Source of the DNA: Lachnospiraceae bacterium
GTDB lineage: Bacteria; Bacillota; Clostridia; Lachnospirales; Lachnospiraceae
Direction of reading: 5' to 3'
Length of the DNA: 35,756 nt
NCBI GenBank assembly: GCA_017437785.1
Contig: JAFRXH010000031.1
Location: forward strand, 1-35,756
This document shows, one piece after another, positions 14,923 through 24,261 of the stretch; position 1 is the first letter of the stretch; every line of letters begins with the position of its first letter. A program made the translations under genes and the position numbers. Under the pieces are notes generated by a model. That model was not told the DNA's origin. It saw only the letters and a program-made list of their open reading frames with translations, and did no database searches.

Positions 14923-16002
14923 ATGGCGATAGAAGTCAGATCGATAAAATGTCCGAATTGCGGAGCGGCGGTTTCGTATGATGATAACAGCAAGACCGTT
15001 AAGTGTGAGTTCTGCGGCGGCGTTCTTGATATGACCGAAGTTTACGGCCCCAAGATGGATCGTGAGCGCGATGATATGCAGGATAAGCAGATAAAGCAGA
15101 TCATGAACAGCATGAATAAAACAGACACGCAAAGGCGCGATTCGGATATCAAAAAGACAAGGAAAACCATACTCACCGTACTGGCCGTGATGGGCGGTAT
15201 CTATGTGGGGATGATGCTGCTCACGGGAATTGCCAGTGCCATTGTTGTTGCCGTAAGGGTGGGGGAAGCAAAAAAAAGCGTTACTCAGGCAACGAAGACA
15301 CAGGAGATAGATCCGTTTGATAAATTAGATATAACATACAGCGGAGTCAGCGGACGCGCGACAGCCAGGCTTTCCGATGCAAATACCTATCTGGTATCGC
15401 ATATTGAAAAGAAAACTACCGCTATGGAAAACTTAAGTAACGGGGATACCGTGACCGTTACATACAGAGATGACAGCGTAGCCGACAGTAATACCACTTA
15501 TAAGCTTACACGTACGGAAAAGACTTTTACGGTGGAAGGTCTTGACGAATATGTAAGTGATATCAGTGTTGTAGGTGATGAGGATCTGGAAACACTAAAA
15601 AAGAATGCGGTCGCACTGGCAAAGTCGGAATGCGAAACCGATCTTGACAGTTTCCTGCCGGGTACCTTTGATATATGTGCGATCTACTCCATGATAAAAA
15701 AGGATTATTCGGATCAGGTGACTGTATTTGTGGTGGCCTTTGACTACAACGCGGACGAGGGAGTCAGGAGAGGATATTATATGGCCAAATATCCCGATGT
15801 TACGGCACTTGCGGATGGATCATACAGGATAAATTACAATCCCGGGACCTATATCTACAGCAGGGAATCGTATTTTCAGGGATTTTCCCTTACATCCGGC
15901 CATTCCACCTGGGATGCGACTTATGCGGATGTATATCTTAACAATAAGGCCGACTGGAATGTTTATGAGAATTATAAAAACGATGAGCTTATCGGGGATT
16001 GA
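14923..16002 (+). CDS. Zinc-ribbon membrane protein with extracytoplasmic domain
   Basis: ATG 14923 lies 7 bases after AGGAG (14911-14915); the adjacent ATG 14920 is a weaker choice, and an ATG at 14881 lacks a ribosome site. Residues 1-40 are a zinc ribbon (CPNCG and CEFCG). A charged helical stretch follows, then one membrane helix at about 75-105 (LTVLAVMGGIYVGMMLLTGI). The remaining 250 residues should lie outside and show no family I recognise; there are Tyr-rich segments near the end (YMAKYPDV, YNPGTYIYSRESYFQGF). Proteins with an N-terminal zinc ribbon, one helix and an outer domain are common in Lachnospiraceae and mostly unstudied. The helicase gene ends 66 bases upstream with no clear terminator. 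Confidence 0.75.
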   Translation: MAIEVRSIKCPNCGAAVSYDDNSKTVKCEFCGGVLDMTEVYGPKMDRERDDMQDKQIKQIMNSMNKTDTQRRDSDIKKTRKTILTVLAVMGGIYVGMMLLTGIASAIVVAVRVGEAKKSVTQATKTQEIDPFDKLDITYSGVSGRATARLSDANTYLVSHIEKKTTAMENLSNGDTVTVTYRDDSVADSNTTYKLTRTEKTFTVEGLDEYVSDISVVGDEDLETLKKNAVALAKSECETDLDSFLPGTFDICAIYSMIKKDYSDQVTVFVVAFDYNADEGVRRGYYMAKYPDVTALADGSYRINYNPGTYIYSRESYFQGFSLTSGHSTWDATYADVYLNNKADWNVYENYKNDELIGD

Positions 16003-16027
16003 ATATCTTTGACCGATAAAGTATAAT
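15999..16027 (+). promoter_or_regulatory. Promoter of pgi
   Basis: TTGAAT (15999-16004) and TATAAT (16022-16027) with a 17-bp spacer. The -35 box overlaps the stop codon of the preceding gene. Confidence 0.65.
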
Positions 16028-16089
16028 CTCTGTCAGAAATTTCGGGCAGCTGTGCCCTGAAGAATATAACAAACATGGAGGGTCAAAAA

Positions 16090-17670
16090 ATGATCGAATG
16101 GAAAAATCTGAATACGCTTTCTTCCTATAAGGAACTGGGCGCAAAGCCGAAGGTAAGTTTAAAAGAAGTGATGAGCGGTGCATCGGGTGCGGAACGTGTT
16201 AAGAAGTATACGGTACCCATGGCTGCAGGTCTTGATTATAATTATGCGGCAAAGGCTGTAAATGACGATATCGTTGATGCTCTGGCAAAGCTTGCTGATG
16301 AGGCGCAGCTGACAGAGAAGTTTGAGGCGCTGTATAACGGTGAAGTGATAAATACCGGAGAAAAGAGACTGGTACTCCATCAGCTTACCCGTTCCCAGCT
16401 GGGAAATGACGTAGTCAAAGACGGTGTCAATAAGAGAGACTTCTATGTTGCGCAGCAGAAGAAGATAGCTGATTTTGCAAATGACGTGCATGCGGGAAAG
16501 ATAGTAAACGGGGCCGGAGAGAAGTTTACTACCGTTGTACAGATAGGTATAGGCGGATCGGATTTAGGTCCCCGTGCCATATATATAGCTCTGGAGAACT
16601 GGGCTAAAAAGACCGGAAACTTTAATATGGAAGCTAAGTTCATCAGTAACGTTGATCCGGATGACGCAGCAGCTGTGCTTCAGGGGATCGATGTGGCGCA
16701 TTCACTCTTCGTGCTGGTATCAAAATCAGGCACCACGCTGGAGACCCTGACCAACGAATCTTTCGTTAAAGATGCGCTTAAGAAAGCCGGCCTGGATGCG
16801 TCAAAGCATATGGTGGCAGTTACCAGCGAAACTTCACCGCTTGCCGGAAACAGCGATTATCTTGATGCTTTCTTTATGGATGATTTTATCGGCGGAAGAT
16901 TTTCTTCCACCTCGGCTGTGGGCGGAGCTGTTCTTTCCCTGGCATTCACACCGGATGTATTCGCACGTTTCCTGGACGGTGCGGCTAAAGAGGATAAGCT
17001 GGCAACACAGAAGGATGTCCGTAAGAATCCCGCTATGCTGGATGCATTGATCGGCGTATATGAGAGGAATGTGTTAGGTTTCCCTTCAACCGCGCTGCTT
17101 CCTTATTCACAGGCACTTTCACGTTTCCCCGCACATCTTCAGCAGGCTGATATGGAATCCAACGGAAAGAGCGTTAACCGCTTCGGCGAATTCGTGGATT
17201 ATCCTACAGGTCCCGTTCTCTTCGGAGAGCCCGGAACCAACGGCCAGCATTCATTCTATCAGCTGCTTCATCAGGGAACCGATATCATTCCACTGCAGTT
17301 CATCGGATTTAAGGACAGCCAGCTGGGAGTGGATGTTGATATTCAGGGCAGCACCAGCCAGAAGAAGCTGTGCGCAAATGTTGTTGCCCAGATAATAGCA
17401 TTTGCCTGCGGTAAGGATGATGAGAATAATAACAAGAAATTTGCCGGAGGCCGTCCTTCCAGTATCATAATAGGACAGCAGCTTACGCCTGAGTCAATGG
17501 GCGCACTGCTTTCACACTTCGAGAACAAGATAATGTTCCAGGGATTCTTATGGAATGTAAACAGCTTTGACCAGGAAGGCGTTCAGCTGGGCAAGGTACT
17601 TGCAAAGAAAGTTCTGGCACATGATACCGAAGGTGCGCTTAAGGAGTACAGTGATCTGTTTGAGATCTGA
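16090..17670 (+). CDS. pgi: Glucose-6-phosphate isomerase
   Basis: This cytoplasmic glycolytic enzyme interconverts glucose 6-phosphate and fructose 6-phosphate. ATG 16090 (MIEWKNLNTL) is chosen because GGAGG at 16077-16081 serves it at the right distance; ATG 16075 overlaps that ribosome site. The product has 526 residues. SIS-domain signatures are clear: VVQIGIGGSDLGPRA, SKSGTTLETLTN, VTSETSPLAG and GGRFSSTSAVG. The conserved C-terminal active-site region is FLWNVNSFDQEGVQLGK. It has its own promoter just upstream. The hydrogenase-like sensor gene starts 13 bases after its stop, so the two may be co-transcribed. Confidence 0.97.
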   Translation: MIEWKNLNTLSSYKELGAKPKVSLKEVMSGASGAERVKKYTVPMAAGLDYNYAAKAVNDDIVDALAKLADEAQLTEKFEALYNGEVINTGEKRLVLHQLTRSQLGNDVVKDGVNKRDFYVAQQKKIADFANDVHAGKIVNGAGEKFTTVVQIGIGGSDLGPRAIYIALENWAKKTGNFNMEAKFISNVDPDDAAAVLQGIDVAHSLFVLVSKSGTTLETLTNESFVKDALKKAGLDASKHMVAVTSETSPLAGNSDYLDAFFMDDFIGGRFSSTSAVGGAVLSLAFTPDVFARFLDGAAKEDKLATQKDVRKNPAMLDALIGVYERNVLGFPSTALLPYSQALSRFPAHLQQADMESNGKSVNRFGEFVDYPTGPVLFGEPGTNGQHSFYQLLHQGTDIIPLQFIGFKDSQLGVDVDIQGSTSQKKLCANVVAQIIAFACGKDDENNNKKFAGGRPSSIIIGQQLTPESMGALLSHFENKIMFQGFLWNVNSFDQEGVQLGKVLAKKVLAHDTEGALKEYSDLFEI

Positions 17671-17683
17671 ATAGGATAAAAAT

Positions 17684-19618
17684 ATGGGTCTGGTAAAAAC
17701 AAACGAAAAATGTATCGGATGTAACAGATGCATAAGGACATGCAGCTGTATAGGTGCCAATATAGCGGTGGCTAAAGAGAGGGGAAACATCATAGAAGTT
17801 GACCCTGATAAATGCATCGCCTGCGGTGCCTGTATAGACGCATGTGAGCATGGCGCAAGGGAATATATCGACGATGTGGAGAGATTCTTTGCGGATCTTG
17901 CGCGCGGTGTGAAGATATCCGTACTGATAGCACCGGCATTTCTTGCCAATTATCCCGGTGAATATGATAAGTATCTTGGTATGCTTAAAAAACTGGGGGT
18001 CAACCGTTTTATCAGTGTATCGTTCGGCGCGGATATCACAACATGGGCATATATAAAGTATATTACGGAGAATAATTACTACGGAGGTATATCCCAGCCC
18101 TGTCCTGCAGTGGTGGGGTATATCGAGAGGTATCTGCCGGAATTGCTGCCCAAGCTCATGCCGGTCCAGAGTCCGATGATGTGTGCGGCGATATATGTAA
18201 AAAAATATCTTAACGAGAGTGACAAGCTGGCTTTTATCAGTCCCTGTATAGCGAAAAAGAATGAGATAGACGATCCGAATAATAAAGGGATCGTATCCTA
18301 TAACCTGACATTTTCAAAGCTTATAGCATATCTTAAGGAACATCCCGTAAAAGGAGCCGCACCTTATAAAGATGAGATAGAATACGGTCTGGGTTCGATC
18401 TACCCCATGCCGGGCGGCCTTAAGGAAAATGTCTACTGGCTGCTGGGAGAAGATGCATGCATACGCCAGATCGAGGGCGAGCACCATATGTATGAATATC
18501 TGCGCAGAAACAAAGACCGTCTTAAGCGCGGCGATACACCGTATGTATTTGTTGATGCGCTTAACTGCACCAACGGATGTCTGTACGGTACCGGTGTTGA
18601 TAACAGAAAGACTCTCAATGAGGATGTATTTATCAATATCCAGAAGATACGCAGGGAAAGCAAGAACGACTCGAAAAGATCGGCCTGGGGCAGGAATCTG
18701 ACGCCCCAAAAGAGGCTGGAAGCTTTAAACAGACAGTTTGCAAAGCTTAAGCTTGAAGATTTTATCAGAAAGTATACCGACAGAAGCCGTGACTGTGCAT
18801 ATCGCATCCCTAAAGATTCCGAACTTGAAGAGATATATAAGAATCTTAAGAAGAATACATATGCCGACCGCCATATAGACTGCGGCTGCTGCGGATATGA
18901 CAGCTGCCGTGAAATGGCTATCGCCATAGCAAACGGCTTCAGTCATCATCTTAACTGTGTACATTATATAAAGGACAGGGCTTACGAAGAAAAAGACAAG
19001 GCCGTTGCGCTGGCAGATGAAGTAAAGCAGGCACATATGGAGATGAGTGAGAAAAAAGAGTCTCTGGGTGCCGGTATAAACGAGAATTTTGACAAACTGG
19101 TCGAGGCTATCGGGCTGATAAAGAAAGCCAGTGAAGAAAATGCAAGCCAGACAAGCGGTATTACCAGTTCTATGGCTGAAGTGGAGAAGTTTACACAGGA
19201 TCTGAAAGAAGTGCTTTCCACTATAGGGGAGTGCCTTGGAAGACTGGATTCGAACAACGCAAATGTTATAGCGATATCGAGTAAGACTAATCTTCTGGCA
19301 TTGAACGCTTCTATAGAAGCGGCCCGTGCGGGTGAAGCGGGCAGAGGTTTCGCCGTGGTCGCAGAGGAGATCAAGATACTTGCGGAGAATTCTAAGGTCA
19401 CTGCCGATGACAGCAATAAGAATAACAGTGACATCAAGCAGATACTGGGAAGACTGGTATCCGAGTCAGAGCATCTTTCAGAGATAGTGGGAAGCGTTAA
19501 CAGCCGTTCGGAAAATCTGGTAGCATCTTCGGAGGAAACGGCAGCATCGGTAGATATGATGAGATCGGTAACACAGAACGTTGAGGAGTCGTTAAAACAG
19601 CTGCTTGAGTCGTTCTGA
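17684..19618 (+). CDS. Sensory [FeFe]-hydrogenase fused to an MCP signalling domain
   Basis: This is a 644-residue soluble protein. Residues 10-60 hold two [4Fe-4S] motifs ([11 protein letters not shown] and [11 protein letters not shown]). Residues about 75-350 are an H-cluster domain with reduced motifs: L1 QPCPA (Cys140), L2 SPCIAKKNE (Cys188), L3 NCTNGC (Cys295, Cys299). These resemble group C sensory hydrogenases (HydS) rather than catalytic HydA. Residues about 398-420 are a further Fe-S domain (CGCCGYDSC). Residues about 450-644 form the methyl-accepting chemotaxis coiled coil, with the hairpin tip [20 protein letters not shown] and [18 protein letters not shown]. No membrane helix is present. 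By inference it senses hydrogen or redox state and signals through CheW/CheA-type partners, none of which are in the window. A good terminator follows. Confidence 0.88.
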   Translation: MGLVKTNEKCIGCNRCIRTCSCIGANIAVAKERGNIIEVDPDKCIACGACIDACEHGAREYIDDVERFFADLARGVKISVLIAPAFLANYPGEYDKYLGMLKKLGVNRFISVSFGADITTWAYIKYITENNYYGGISQPCPAVVGYIERYLPELLPKLMPVQSPMMCAAIYVKKYLNESDKLAFISPCIAKKNEIDDPNNKGIVSYNLTFSKLIAYLKEHPVKGAAPYKDEIEYGLGSIYPMPGGLKENVYWLLGEDACIRQIEGEHHMYEYLRRNKDRLKRGDTPYVFVDALNCTNGCLYGTGVDNRKTLNEDVFINIQKIRRESKNDSKRSAWGRNLTPQKRLEALNRQFAKLKLEDFIRKYTDRSRDCAYRIPKDSELEEIYKNLKKNTYADRHIDCGCCGYDSCREMAIAIANGFSHHLNCVHYIKDRAYEEKDKAVALADEVKQAHMEMSEKKESLGAGINENFDKLVEAIGLIKKASEENASQTSGITSSMAEVEKFTQDLKEVLSTIGECLGRLDSNNANVIAISSKTNLLALNASIEAARAGEAGRGFAVVAEEIKILAENSKVTADDSNKNNSDIKQILGRLVSESEHLSEIVGSVNSRSENLVASSEETAASVDMMRSVTQNVEESLKQLLESF

Positions 19619-19638
19619 GTGACATGCTTTATCTTAAA

Positions 19639-19666
19639 AACACCTCTTTTACGGAGGTGTTTTTTT
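19639..19666 (+). terminator. Rho-independent terminator after the hydrogenase-MCP gene
   Basis: AACACCTC (19639-19646) pairs with GAGGTGTT (19654-19661), loop TTTTACG, then a run of T residues. The A-run on the left makes it usable on both strands. Confidence 0.92.
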
Positions 19667-19738
19667 ATTTTTTCAAAATGTAAGCACTTTCAACAAAAAA
19701 ATAAAAAAAATACTATTAAAAAATTCGCAAATTAACAT

Positions 19739-19765
19739 TTTACAAATCGCTTGAATTGATATAAT
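19739..19765 (+). promoter_or_regulatory. Promoter of the GntR-ABC sugar uptake operon
   Basis: An extended -10 element TGATATAAT (19757-19765) has TTTACA (19739-19744) at a 15-bp spacing or TTTTAC at 16 bp. The upstream 60 bases are very A/T-rich, like an UP element. Confidence 0.65.
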
Positions 19766-19778
19766 ATGTATTCATACC

Positions 19779-19796
19779 ATACTTGTATACAAGTAT
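19779..19796 (+). promoter_or_regulatory. 18-bp perfect palindrome, probable GntR operator
   Basis: ATACTTGTATACAAGTAT is an 18-base perfect inverted repeat. Its core TTGTATACAA is the classical site type for FCD-subfamily GntR regulators. It sits 13 bases after the -10 box and before the GntR start codon, so binding would block initiation and give autoregulation of the whole operon. Confidence 0.8.
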
Positions 19797-19841
19797 ACCA
19801 TGCTCGTCTATCGGCAGAGCGGTAAGTAATGAGAGGGTACA

Positions 19842-20519
19842 ATGAAAATCTATTCTAAGTTTTCGCGGGAGACAGCCAGGGATTATGCCCTGAGAGTTCT
19901 TAAGGAAAACATCCTGTCGCTTGACTTAAAGCCGGGAACCGCGATATCGGAGAATGAGCTTTCGGCTGAGCTTAACCTGTCGCGGACGCCTGTAAGGGAA
20001 GCGATAATCGAGCTTGCGAAGGCATATCTGATCGAGATCTATCCCCAGAGGGGAAGCTTTGTTTCACTGATCGATCCCAAGATGGTGGAAGAAGCAAGGT
20101 TCTTACGTAAGATAACCGATATCGCAGTTATCAAAACAGCTTGCGATGAGATCGATGAAGACGGGATCGCACTTTTAGAGGATAATGTCTCGCTGCAGGA
20201 GTATTACCTGTCCAAGGGAATGACGGATAAGATATTCGAATTGGACAACCAATTTCATAAGAATATATATGTTGTCGCCAAAAAAGACATCATATATGAG
20301 ATCCATTCGACATTGATGATCCATTTTGACAGGGTCAGAAATCTTTCGGTGGCTACAGTAAAGGACTTTAAGGTGGTAGGCGATCATCGCAAGATGCTCG
20401 AGGCTATCAAAGCGGGGGATAAAGAGACTGCGGCAGAGCTTGTTGACAAGCATCTTGGCAGGTATCAGATAGATGAAAAAGAAATAAGAAGTAAGAAACC
20501 TGAGTACTTCAAGGTTTGA
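19842..20519 (+). CDS. GntR-family (FCD) transcription regulator of the sugar operon
   Basis: This is a 225-residue DNA-binding protein. The N-terminal winged helix-turn-helix at about 10-70 shows the family pattern PGTAISENELSAELNLSRTP followed by VREAIIELAKAYLIEIYPQRG. The C-terminal helical FCD effector domain (about 75-215) keeps the metal/ligand positions, with FELDNQFHKNIY and DHRKMLEAI. By family it binds a sugar acid or sugar derivative and releases DNA. It is the first gene of an operon with two permeases and a solute-binding protein, and a perfect palindromic operator precedes it. The effector is probably derived from the imported sugar, which is not identifiable here. Confidence 0.92.
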   Translation: MKIYSKFSRETARDYALRVLKENILSLDLKPGTAISENELSAELNLSRTPVREAIIELAKAYLIEIYPQRGSFVSLIDPKMVEEARFLRKITDIAVIKTACDEIDEDGIALLEDNVSLQEYYLSKGMTDKIFELDNQFHKNIYVVAKKDIIYEIHSTLMIHFDRVRNLSVATVKDFKVVGDHRKMLEAIKAGDKETAAELVDKHLGRYQIDEKEIRSKKPEYFKV

Positions 20520-20529
20520 GGAGGTCAAA

Positions 20530-21489
20530 GTGATCAGATTCAGAAAAAAGAAAAAAGTAGAAGTTCCTCATAAGAAGTTAGACTTCAAACTGTATATCAA
20601 AAGATACTGGCAGCTGTATCTTTTGCTGGTGATCCCGCTGGTATACCTGCTGGTGTTCAAGTACAGCCCTATGTATTACGTTATGATAGCCTTCAAAAAG
20701 TACAGTATCGTACAGAAGGTATCAGAGATGCCCTGGGCTAAAAACCACGGCTTTGAGTACTTTATCAAGGCATTCAGGAACAAGGATTTCATCTATGCAC
20801 TTAGGAATACGATCTTCCTTAACCTGCTGGATATAATCGTGGGCTTCCCCGTTCCTATCATATTCGCCCTGCTTCTTAACGAGCTGCGTTTGAAGTTCTT
20901 TAAGAAAACGGTGCAGACGATCGCTTACATGCCCCATTTCCTTTCATGGGTCATCATTTACGGACTTGCACTTCAGCTGTTCACACCTTCGAGCGGTCTG
21001 GTGAACATGCTGATACAGAAGATGGGCTTTGCGCCGGTACACTTCTTAGACAGTGAAAAAGGATGGGTGGCGACATACATAGGCCTGGGTGTATGGCAGT
21101 CCTTCGGATGGAACTCCATCATTTATCTGGCTGCTATCTCTGGTATATCACCCGAGCTCTATGAGGCTGCTGCAGTGGACGGAGCCAACAGATGGCAGAA
21201 GATGTGGAATATAACACTTCCCTCCATCAGACCTACCATAGTAGTGCTTCTGATACTGGCACTTGGTAACGTGCTGGGATCCAACTTCGACAGACCTTTT
21301 GCATTGCAGAATAATGCGGTGCTCAAGCAGGCAGAAGTTATCTCGACTTTCGTGTATAAAAACGGTATTAAGGGACTTCAGTTCTCACTGACCACGGCTG
21401 TGGGTCTGTTCCAGTCCATCGTAAACGTTATATTCCTGTTACTCGCCAACTGGTTCTCCCGTAAGATGGGCGAGCGCGGAATTGTGTAG
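20530..21489 (+). CDS. ABC sugar transporter permease, LplB-like
   Basis: A 319-residue inner-membrane permease of the CUT1 (oligosaccharide) ABC family, closest in look to the LplB/YtcP-type. GTG 20530 is the start; GAGGAGG directly follows the regulator stop, giving tight coupling. A first membrane helix (LYLLLVIPLVYLLVFKY) precedes about five more. The cytoplasmic EAA loop that contacts the ATPase reads EAAAVDGANRWQKMWNITLP. It should form a heterodimer with the next gene product. No ATPase gene lies in the operon, so a shared MsmX/MsiK-type ATPase must be encoded elsewhere. Confidence 0.93.
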   Translation: MIRFRKKKKVEVPHKKLDFKLYIKRYWQLYLLLVIPLVYLLVFKYSPMYYVMIAFKKYSIVQKVSEMPWAKNHGFEYFIKAFRNKDFIYALRNTIFLNLLDIIVGFPVPIIFALLLNELRLKFFKKTVQTIAYMPHFLSWVIIYGLALQLFTPSSGLVNMLIQKMGFAPVHFLDSEKGWVATYIGLGVWQSFGWNSIIYLAAISGISPELYEAAAVDGANRWQKMWNITLPSIRPTIVVLLILALGNVLGSNFDRPFALQNNAVLKQAEVISTFVYKNGIKGLQFSLTTAVGLFQSIVNVIFLLLANWFSRKMGERGIV

Positions 21490-21498
21490 GAGGGTGCC

Positions 21499-22398
21499 AT
21501 GAAGATCAATGTTGACGATACAAGCAGAGAGATACATTCATTAAAAACAAGGATAGGAGACTGGGTGATCATTTTTGTCTGCGTGATCATAGCTCTTATA
21601 TGTCTTATACCTATGATCAACCTTCTGGCCAGATCCTTATCGGGTTCCGATTATCTGGTCAAGCATGAAGTATATCTGTGGCCCAAGGGATTCAATTTCG
21701 ATGCATATGTTACGGTATTTAAGGATCCCAAATATCTTAAGGCTTTCGGATGGACCGTACTGCTTACAGTGATCTGTACCGTATTGAGCCTTGTAATGAC
21801 AACGCTTTGCGCATTCCCGCTTATCTTCAGTGAGCTCAAGGGAAGAAGTGTGATAAATGCTTTCATCACGATAACAATGTTCTTTAATGCAGGTACCATA
21901 CCTAACTACCTGCTCATGCAGAACCTGCACCTTTTGGATAATCCGCTGGTGCTGATAATTCCGGGATGTTTAAGCGTATACAACATGATAATACTGAGAA
22001 GTTTCTTCTACGGCATACCGGATTCACTCAAGGAATCCGCAGAGCTGGACGGAGCAAGTTATTTCACGATACTTACCAAGATATATCTTCCGCTTTCAAA
22101 GCCTGTTCTCGCAACACTTGCGCTTTTCTATGCGGTAGGAAGATGGAACGGTTATTCCGATGGACTTATGTATATGAAGGATAAGAACTTCTTCCCCTTA
22201 CAGCTGCTTCTGTATAACATCCTTAATAACTTAAGTCAGGTTGAGGTTGCTACACAGGAGGGTTTCTCCACACCGGGACTTCATGAATCTCTTAAGGCTG
22301 CGATCGTTATGTTCTCTACGATCCCCATTCTTTGCATCTATCCCGGATTGCAGAAGTACTTCATCCAGGGTGTTACCCTTGGAGCTGTAAAGGAATGA
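21499..22398 (+). CDS. ABC sugar transporter permease, LplC/YtcP-like
   Basis: A 299-residue second CUT1 permease, starting 9 bases after the first one with GGAGG in between. Membrane helices include WVIIFVCVIIALICLIPMI and the pair around VLLTVICTVLSLVMTTLC. The EAA loop is ESAELDGASYFTILTKIYLP. The C-terminal YFIQGVTLGAVKE is the typical ending of this subfamily. Together with the LplB-like protein it forms the translocation channel for a mono- or oligosaccharide. Confidence 0.93.
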   Translation: MKINVDDTSREIHSLKTRIGDWVIIFVCVIIALICLIPMINLLARSLSGSDYLVKHEVYLWPKGFNFDAYVTVFKDPKYLKAFGWTVLLTVICTVLSLVMTTLCAFPLIFSELKGRSVINAFITITMFFNAGTIPNYLLMQNLHLLDNPLVLIIPGCLSVYNMIILRSFFYGIPDSLKESAELDGASYFTILTKIYLPLSKPVLATLALFYAVGRWNGYSDGLMYMKDKNFFPLQLLLYNILNNLSQVEVATQEGFSTPGLHESLKAAIVMFSTIPILCIYPGLQKYFIQGVTLGAVKE

Positions 22399-22408
22399 TC
22401 AATGTGTT

Positions 22409-22430
22409 TTGACGGCAATGACGCCGTTAA
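22409..22430 (+). promoter_or_regulatory. Intercistronic stem-loop before the binding-protein gene
   Basis: TTGACGGC pairs with GCCGTTAA (8 bp, one G-U) around AATGAC, without a T-run. Such hairpins between permease and binding-protein genes often protect the downstream mRNA and raise binding-protein levels; that role is inferred here. Confidence 0.55.
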
Positions 22431-22460
22431 ATATAAGCCTATAAAGGAGGAAAGCAAAAA

Positions 22461-24182
22461 ATGAAAAAGAGACTTTTGTCAATGCTTCTTGCCGGAACTA
22501 TGGTGGTTTCAATGGCAGGTTGTACAAGCGGAGGCGGTGATGCAGAGCCTACCGGTGTTGGTACTCCCGATCCCGAAACACCAGTAACCCAGCAGACCTA
22601 CGAGGAAGACCACAATGAGATCGAAGGCGGAAGCGCTTCTGAGCTTACAGACGGAAAGTTTGCAGAGACCAGAAAGATCACCGTTGAGGTTTATGACCGT
22701 GGTAACGATGGTGGTACAGATCCTACCAACAACATGTATACCGATTATATCAAGAAAGGTATGCTCGAGGATCACAACGTAGAAGTTGAGTTCGTATCAG
22801 TAGGCCGCTGGTCAGAGGTTGATGATATCAATAACCTTCTGGCAGCCGGTACTGCTCCTGATATCTGCTTAACCTATTCTTACCCTACCATCCAGACCTA
22901 TGCAGACATGGGCGGTGTTATCGATCTTCAGAACCTAGTGGTAGATAACAAGAACGATCTGCCTCATCTCTGGGATTGGCTGGGAACCACCAATATGTAC
23001 TGGGATAAGAGCGTAACCGACGGTACTCTTTGGGCTCTCGAAGGAAAGCGTGCAAACAACAACCGTATCGTAACCTTTGTTCGTCAGGACTGGCTTGATA
23101 AGCTTGGTCTTAAAGAGCCCACTACTACAGAAGAGTTCCACGATATGCTGGTTGCGTTCAAGGATAATGCAGACACCCTGCTTGGCGCAGATGCTGCAAA
23201 GATGGTTCCTTTCTCATGCTCGGTAGACGTAGGCTGGAGAGCAGCTCTTATTATCGAATCCAAGATGGATCCCAACATCAGCGATAAGGAACTGTATGTA
23301 AACGGCTTTGATGACAGAAAGCTTACCCAGAACGGTACCAAGGACGCTATGAAGCTCCTTAACGGCTGGTTCAACGAAGGCCTTATGTGGGACGAGTTCA
23401 TTCTTCATGATGGCGATACCGCAGAAGATGATATGATGAAGGCAGGTTATGTAGGTGCATTCATGCATAACTGGGATTATCCTTTCCGCGGTGGTGAGGA
23501 TTCCATCAACGCTAACCTTAAGAGGATCGTAGGCGATGATGCTAAGTTCGTTGCAGTTGACTGTTTCGAGGCATCTAACGGCGAATACATTAAGTACTGC
23601 GACTCTACCGCAGGTGACAGAAAGATCTTCTTCCCTACTACCAACGATGAGCCTCTGGCTTCACTGCTTTACCTTGACTGGATCTCCGATCCCGTACACA
23701 TTGAGTACCTGCAGTGCGGTGATGAGGGTGTGACCCACACCGTAAACGCTGACGGATCTTATTCATTCATGACTGCTACAGGCGATCCTATAATGAACTC
23801 CGGTCAGAACATCGATATGACCATTACATGTAACGGACTTAATCTTTCCACTCCTGAGCTTACACTTAAGTCTATGTACAATAACTATCCTCCCTGCGAT
23901 CCCGAGGATGTTAAGAAGGCTAATGATGTAGCTAACAACGGCAAGAAGCCCGCTAAGAACTCCAAGATCACTACCATCGAAGCTGAGACCGGTATGGGCG
24001 AAGCTCTTAACTCAAAGAGAAACGTTCTCTATGATAACGTTCTTTCCTGCAAGCCCGAAGAGTTCGATGCTAAGTGGGAAGAGTACATGAGCGATTACCT
24101 TACCTCAGGCGGACAGGCTATCATCGATGAGCGTACCGAAGCTTGGGAGAAGCTCTACGGCGATAAGGTTACTCTTGAGTGA
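22461..24182 (+). CDS. Extracellular sugar-binding lipoprotein of the ABC system
   Basis: A 573-residue solute-binding lipoprotein. The signal peptide MKKRLLSMLLAGTMVVSMAG is followed by Cys21 (lipobox MAGC), so it is anchored to the outer face of the membrane. A Gly/Ser/Thr/Pro-rich tether follows. The mature part has the large size and layout of LplA-type (family 1) sugar binders, for example LLAAGTAPDICLTY and LWALEGKRANNNRIVTFVRQ. AAAGGAGGAAAG is a strong ribosome site. The codon choice is noticeably more uniform than in neighbouring genes, in keeping with high expression. It probably captures a plant oligosaccharide or uronide, which is not determinable from sequence. Confidence 0.92.
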   Translation: MKKRLLSMLLAGTMVVSMAGCTSGGGDAEPTGVGTPDPETPVTQQTYEEDHNEIEGGSASELTDGKFAETRKITVEVYDRGNDGGTDPTNNMYTDYIKKGMLEDHNVEVEFVSVGRWSEVDDINNLLAAGTAPDICLTYSYPTIQTYADMGGVIDLQNLVVDNKNDLPHLWDWLGTTNMYWDKSVTDGTLWALEGKRANNNRIVTFVRQDWLDKLGLKEPTTTEEFHDMLVAFKDNADTLLGADAAKMVPFSCSVDVGWRAALIIESKMDPNISDKELYVNGFDDRKLTQNGTKDAMKLLNGWFNEGLMWDEFILHDGDTAEDDMMKAGYVGAFMHNWDYPFRGGEDSINANLKRIVGDDAKFVAVDCFEASNGEYIKYCDSTAGDRKIFFPTTNDEPLASLLYLDWISDPVHIEYLQCGDEGVTHTVNADGSYSFMTATGDPIMNSGQNIDMTITCNGLNLSTPELTLKSMYNNYPPCDPEDVKKANDVANNGKKPAKNSKITTIEAETGMGEALNSKRNVLYDNVLSCKPEEFDAKWEEYMSDYLTSGGQAIIDERTEAWEKLYGDKVTLE

Positions 24183-24219
24183 TCCTGATTGTACATGTAA
24201 TACAAAATGAGTTATAATG

Positions 24220-24254
24220 ATGGTGCTCTGCGTTAAGCAGGGCACCATTTTCTT
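24220..24254 (+). terminator. Terminator of the sugar uptake operon
   Basis: ATGGTGCTCTGC (24220-24231) pairs with GCAGGGCACCAT (24237-24248), 12 bp with one G-U pair, followed by TTTCTTT. A TATAAT box at 24213-24218 with TTGTAC 18 bp upstream could place a promoter just before this hairpin. Confidence 0.85.
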
Positions 24255-24261
24255 TATATCG

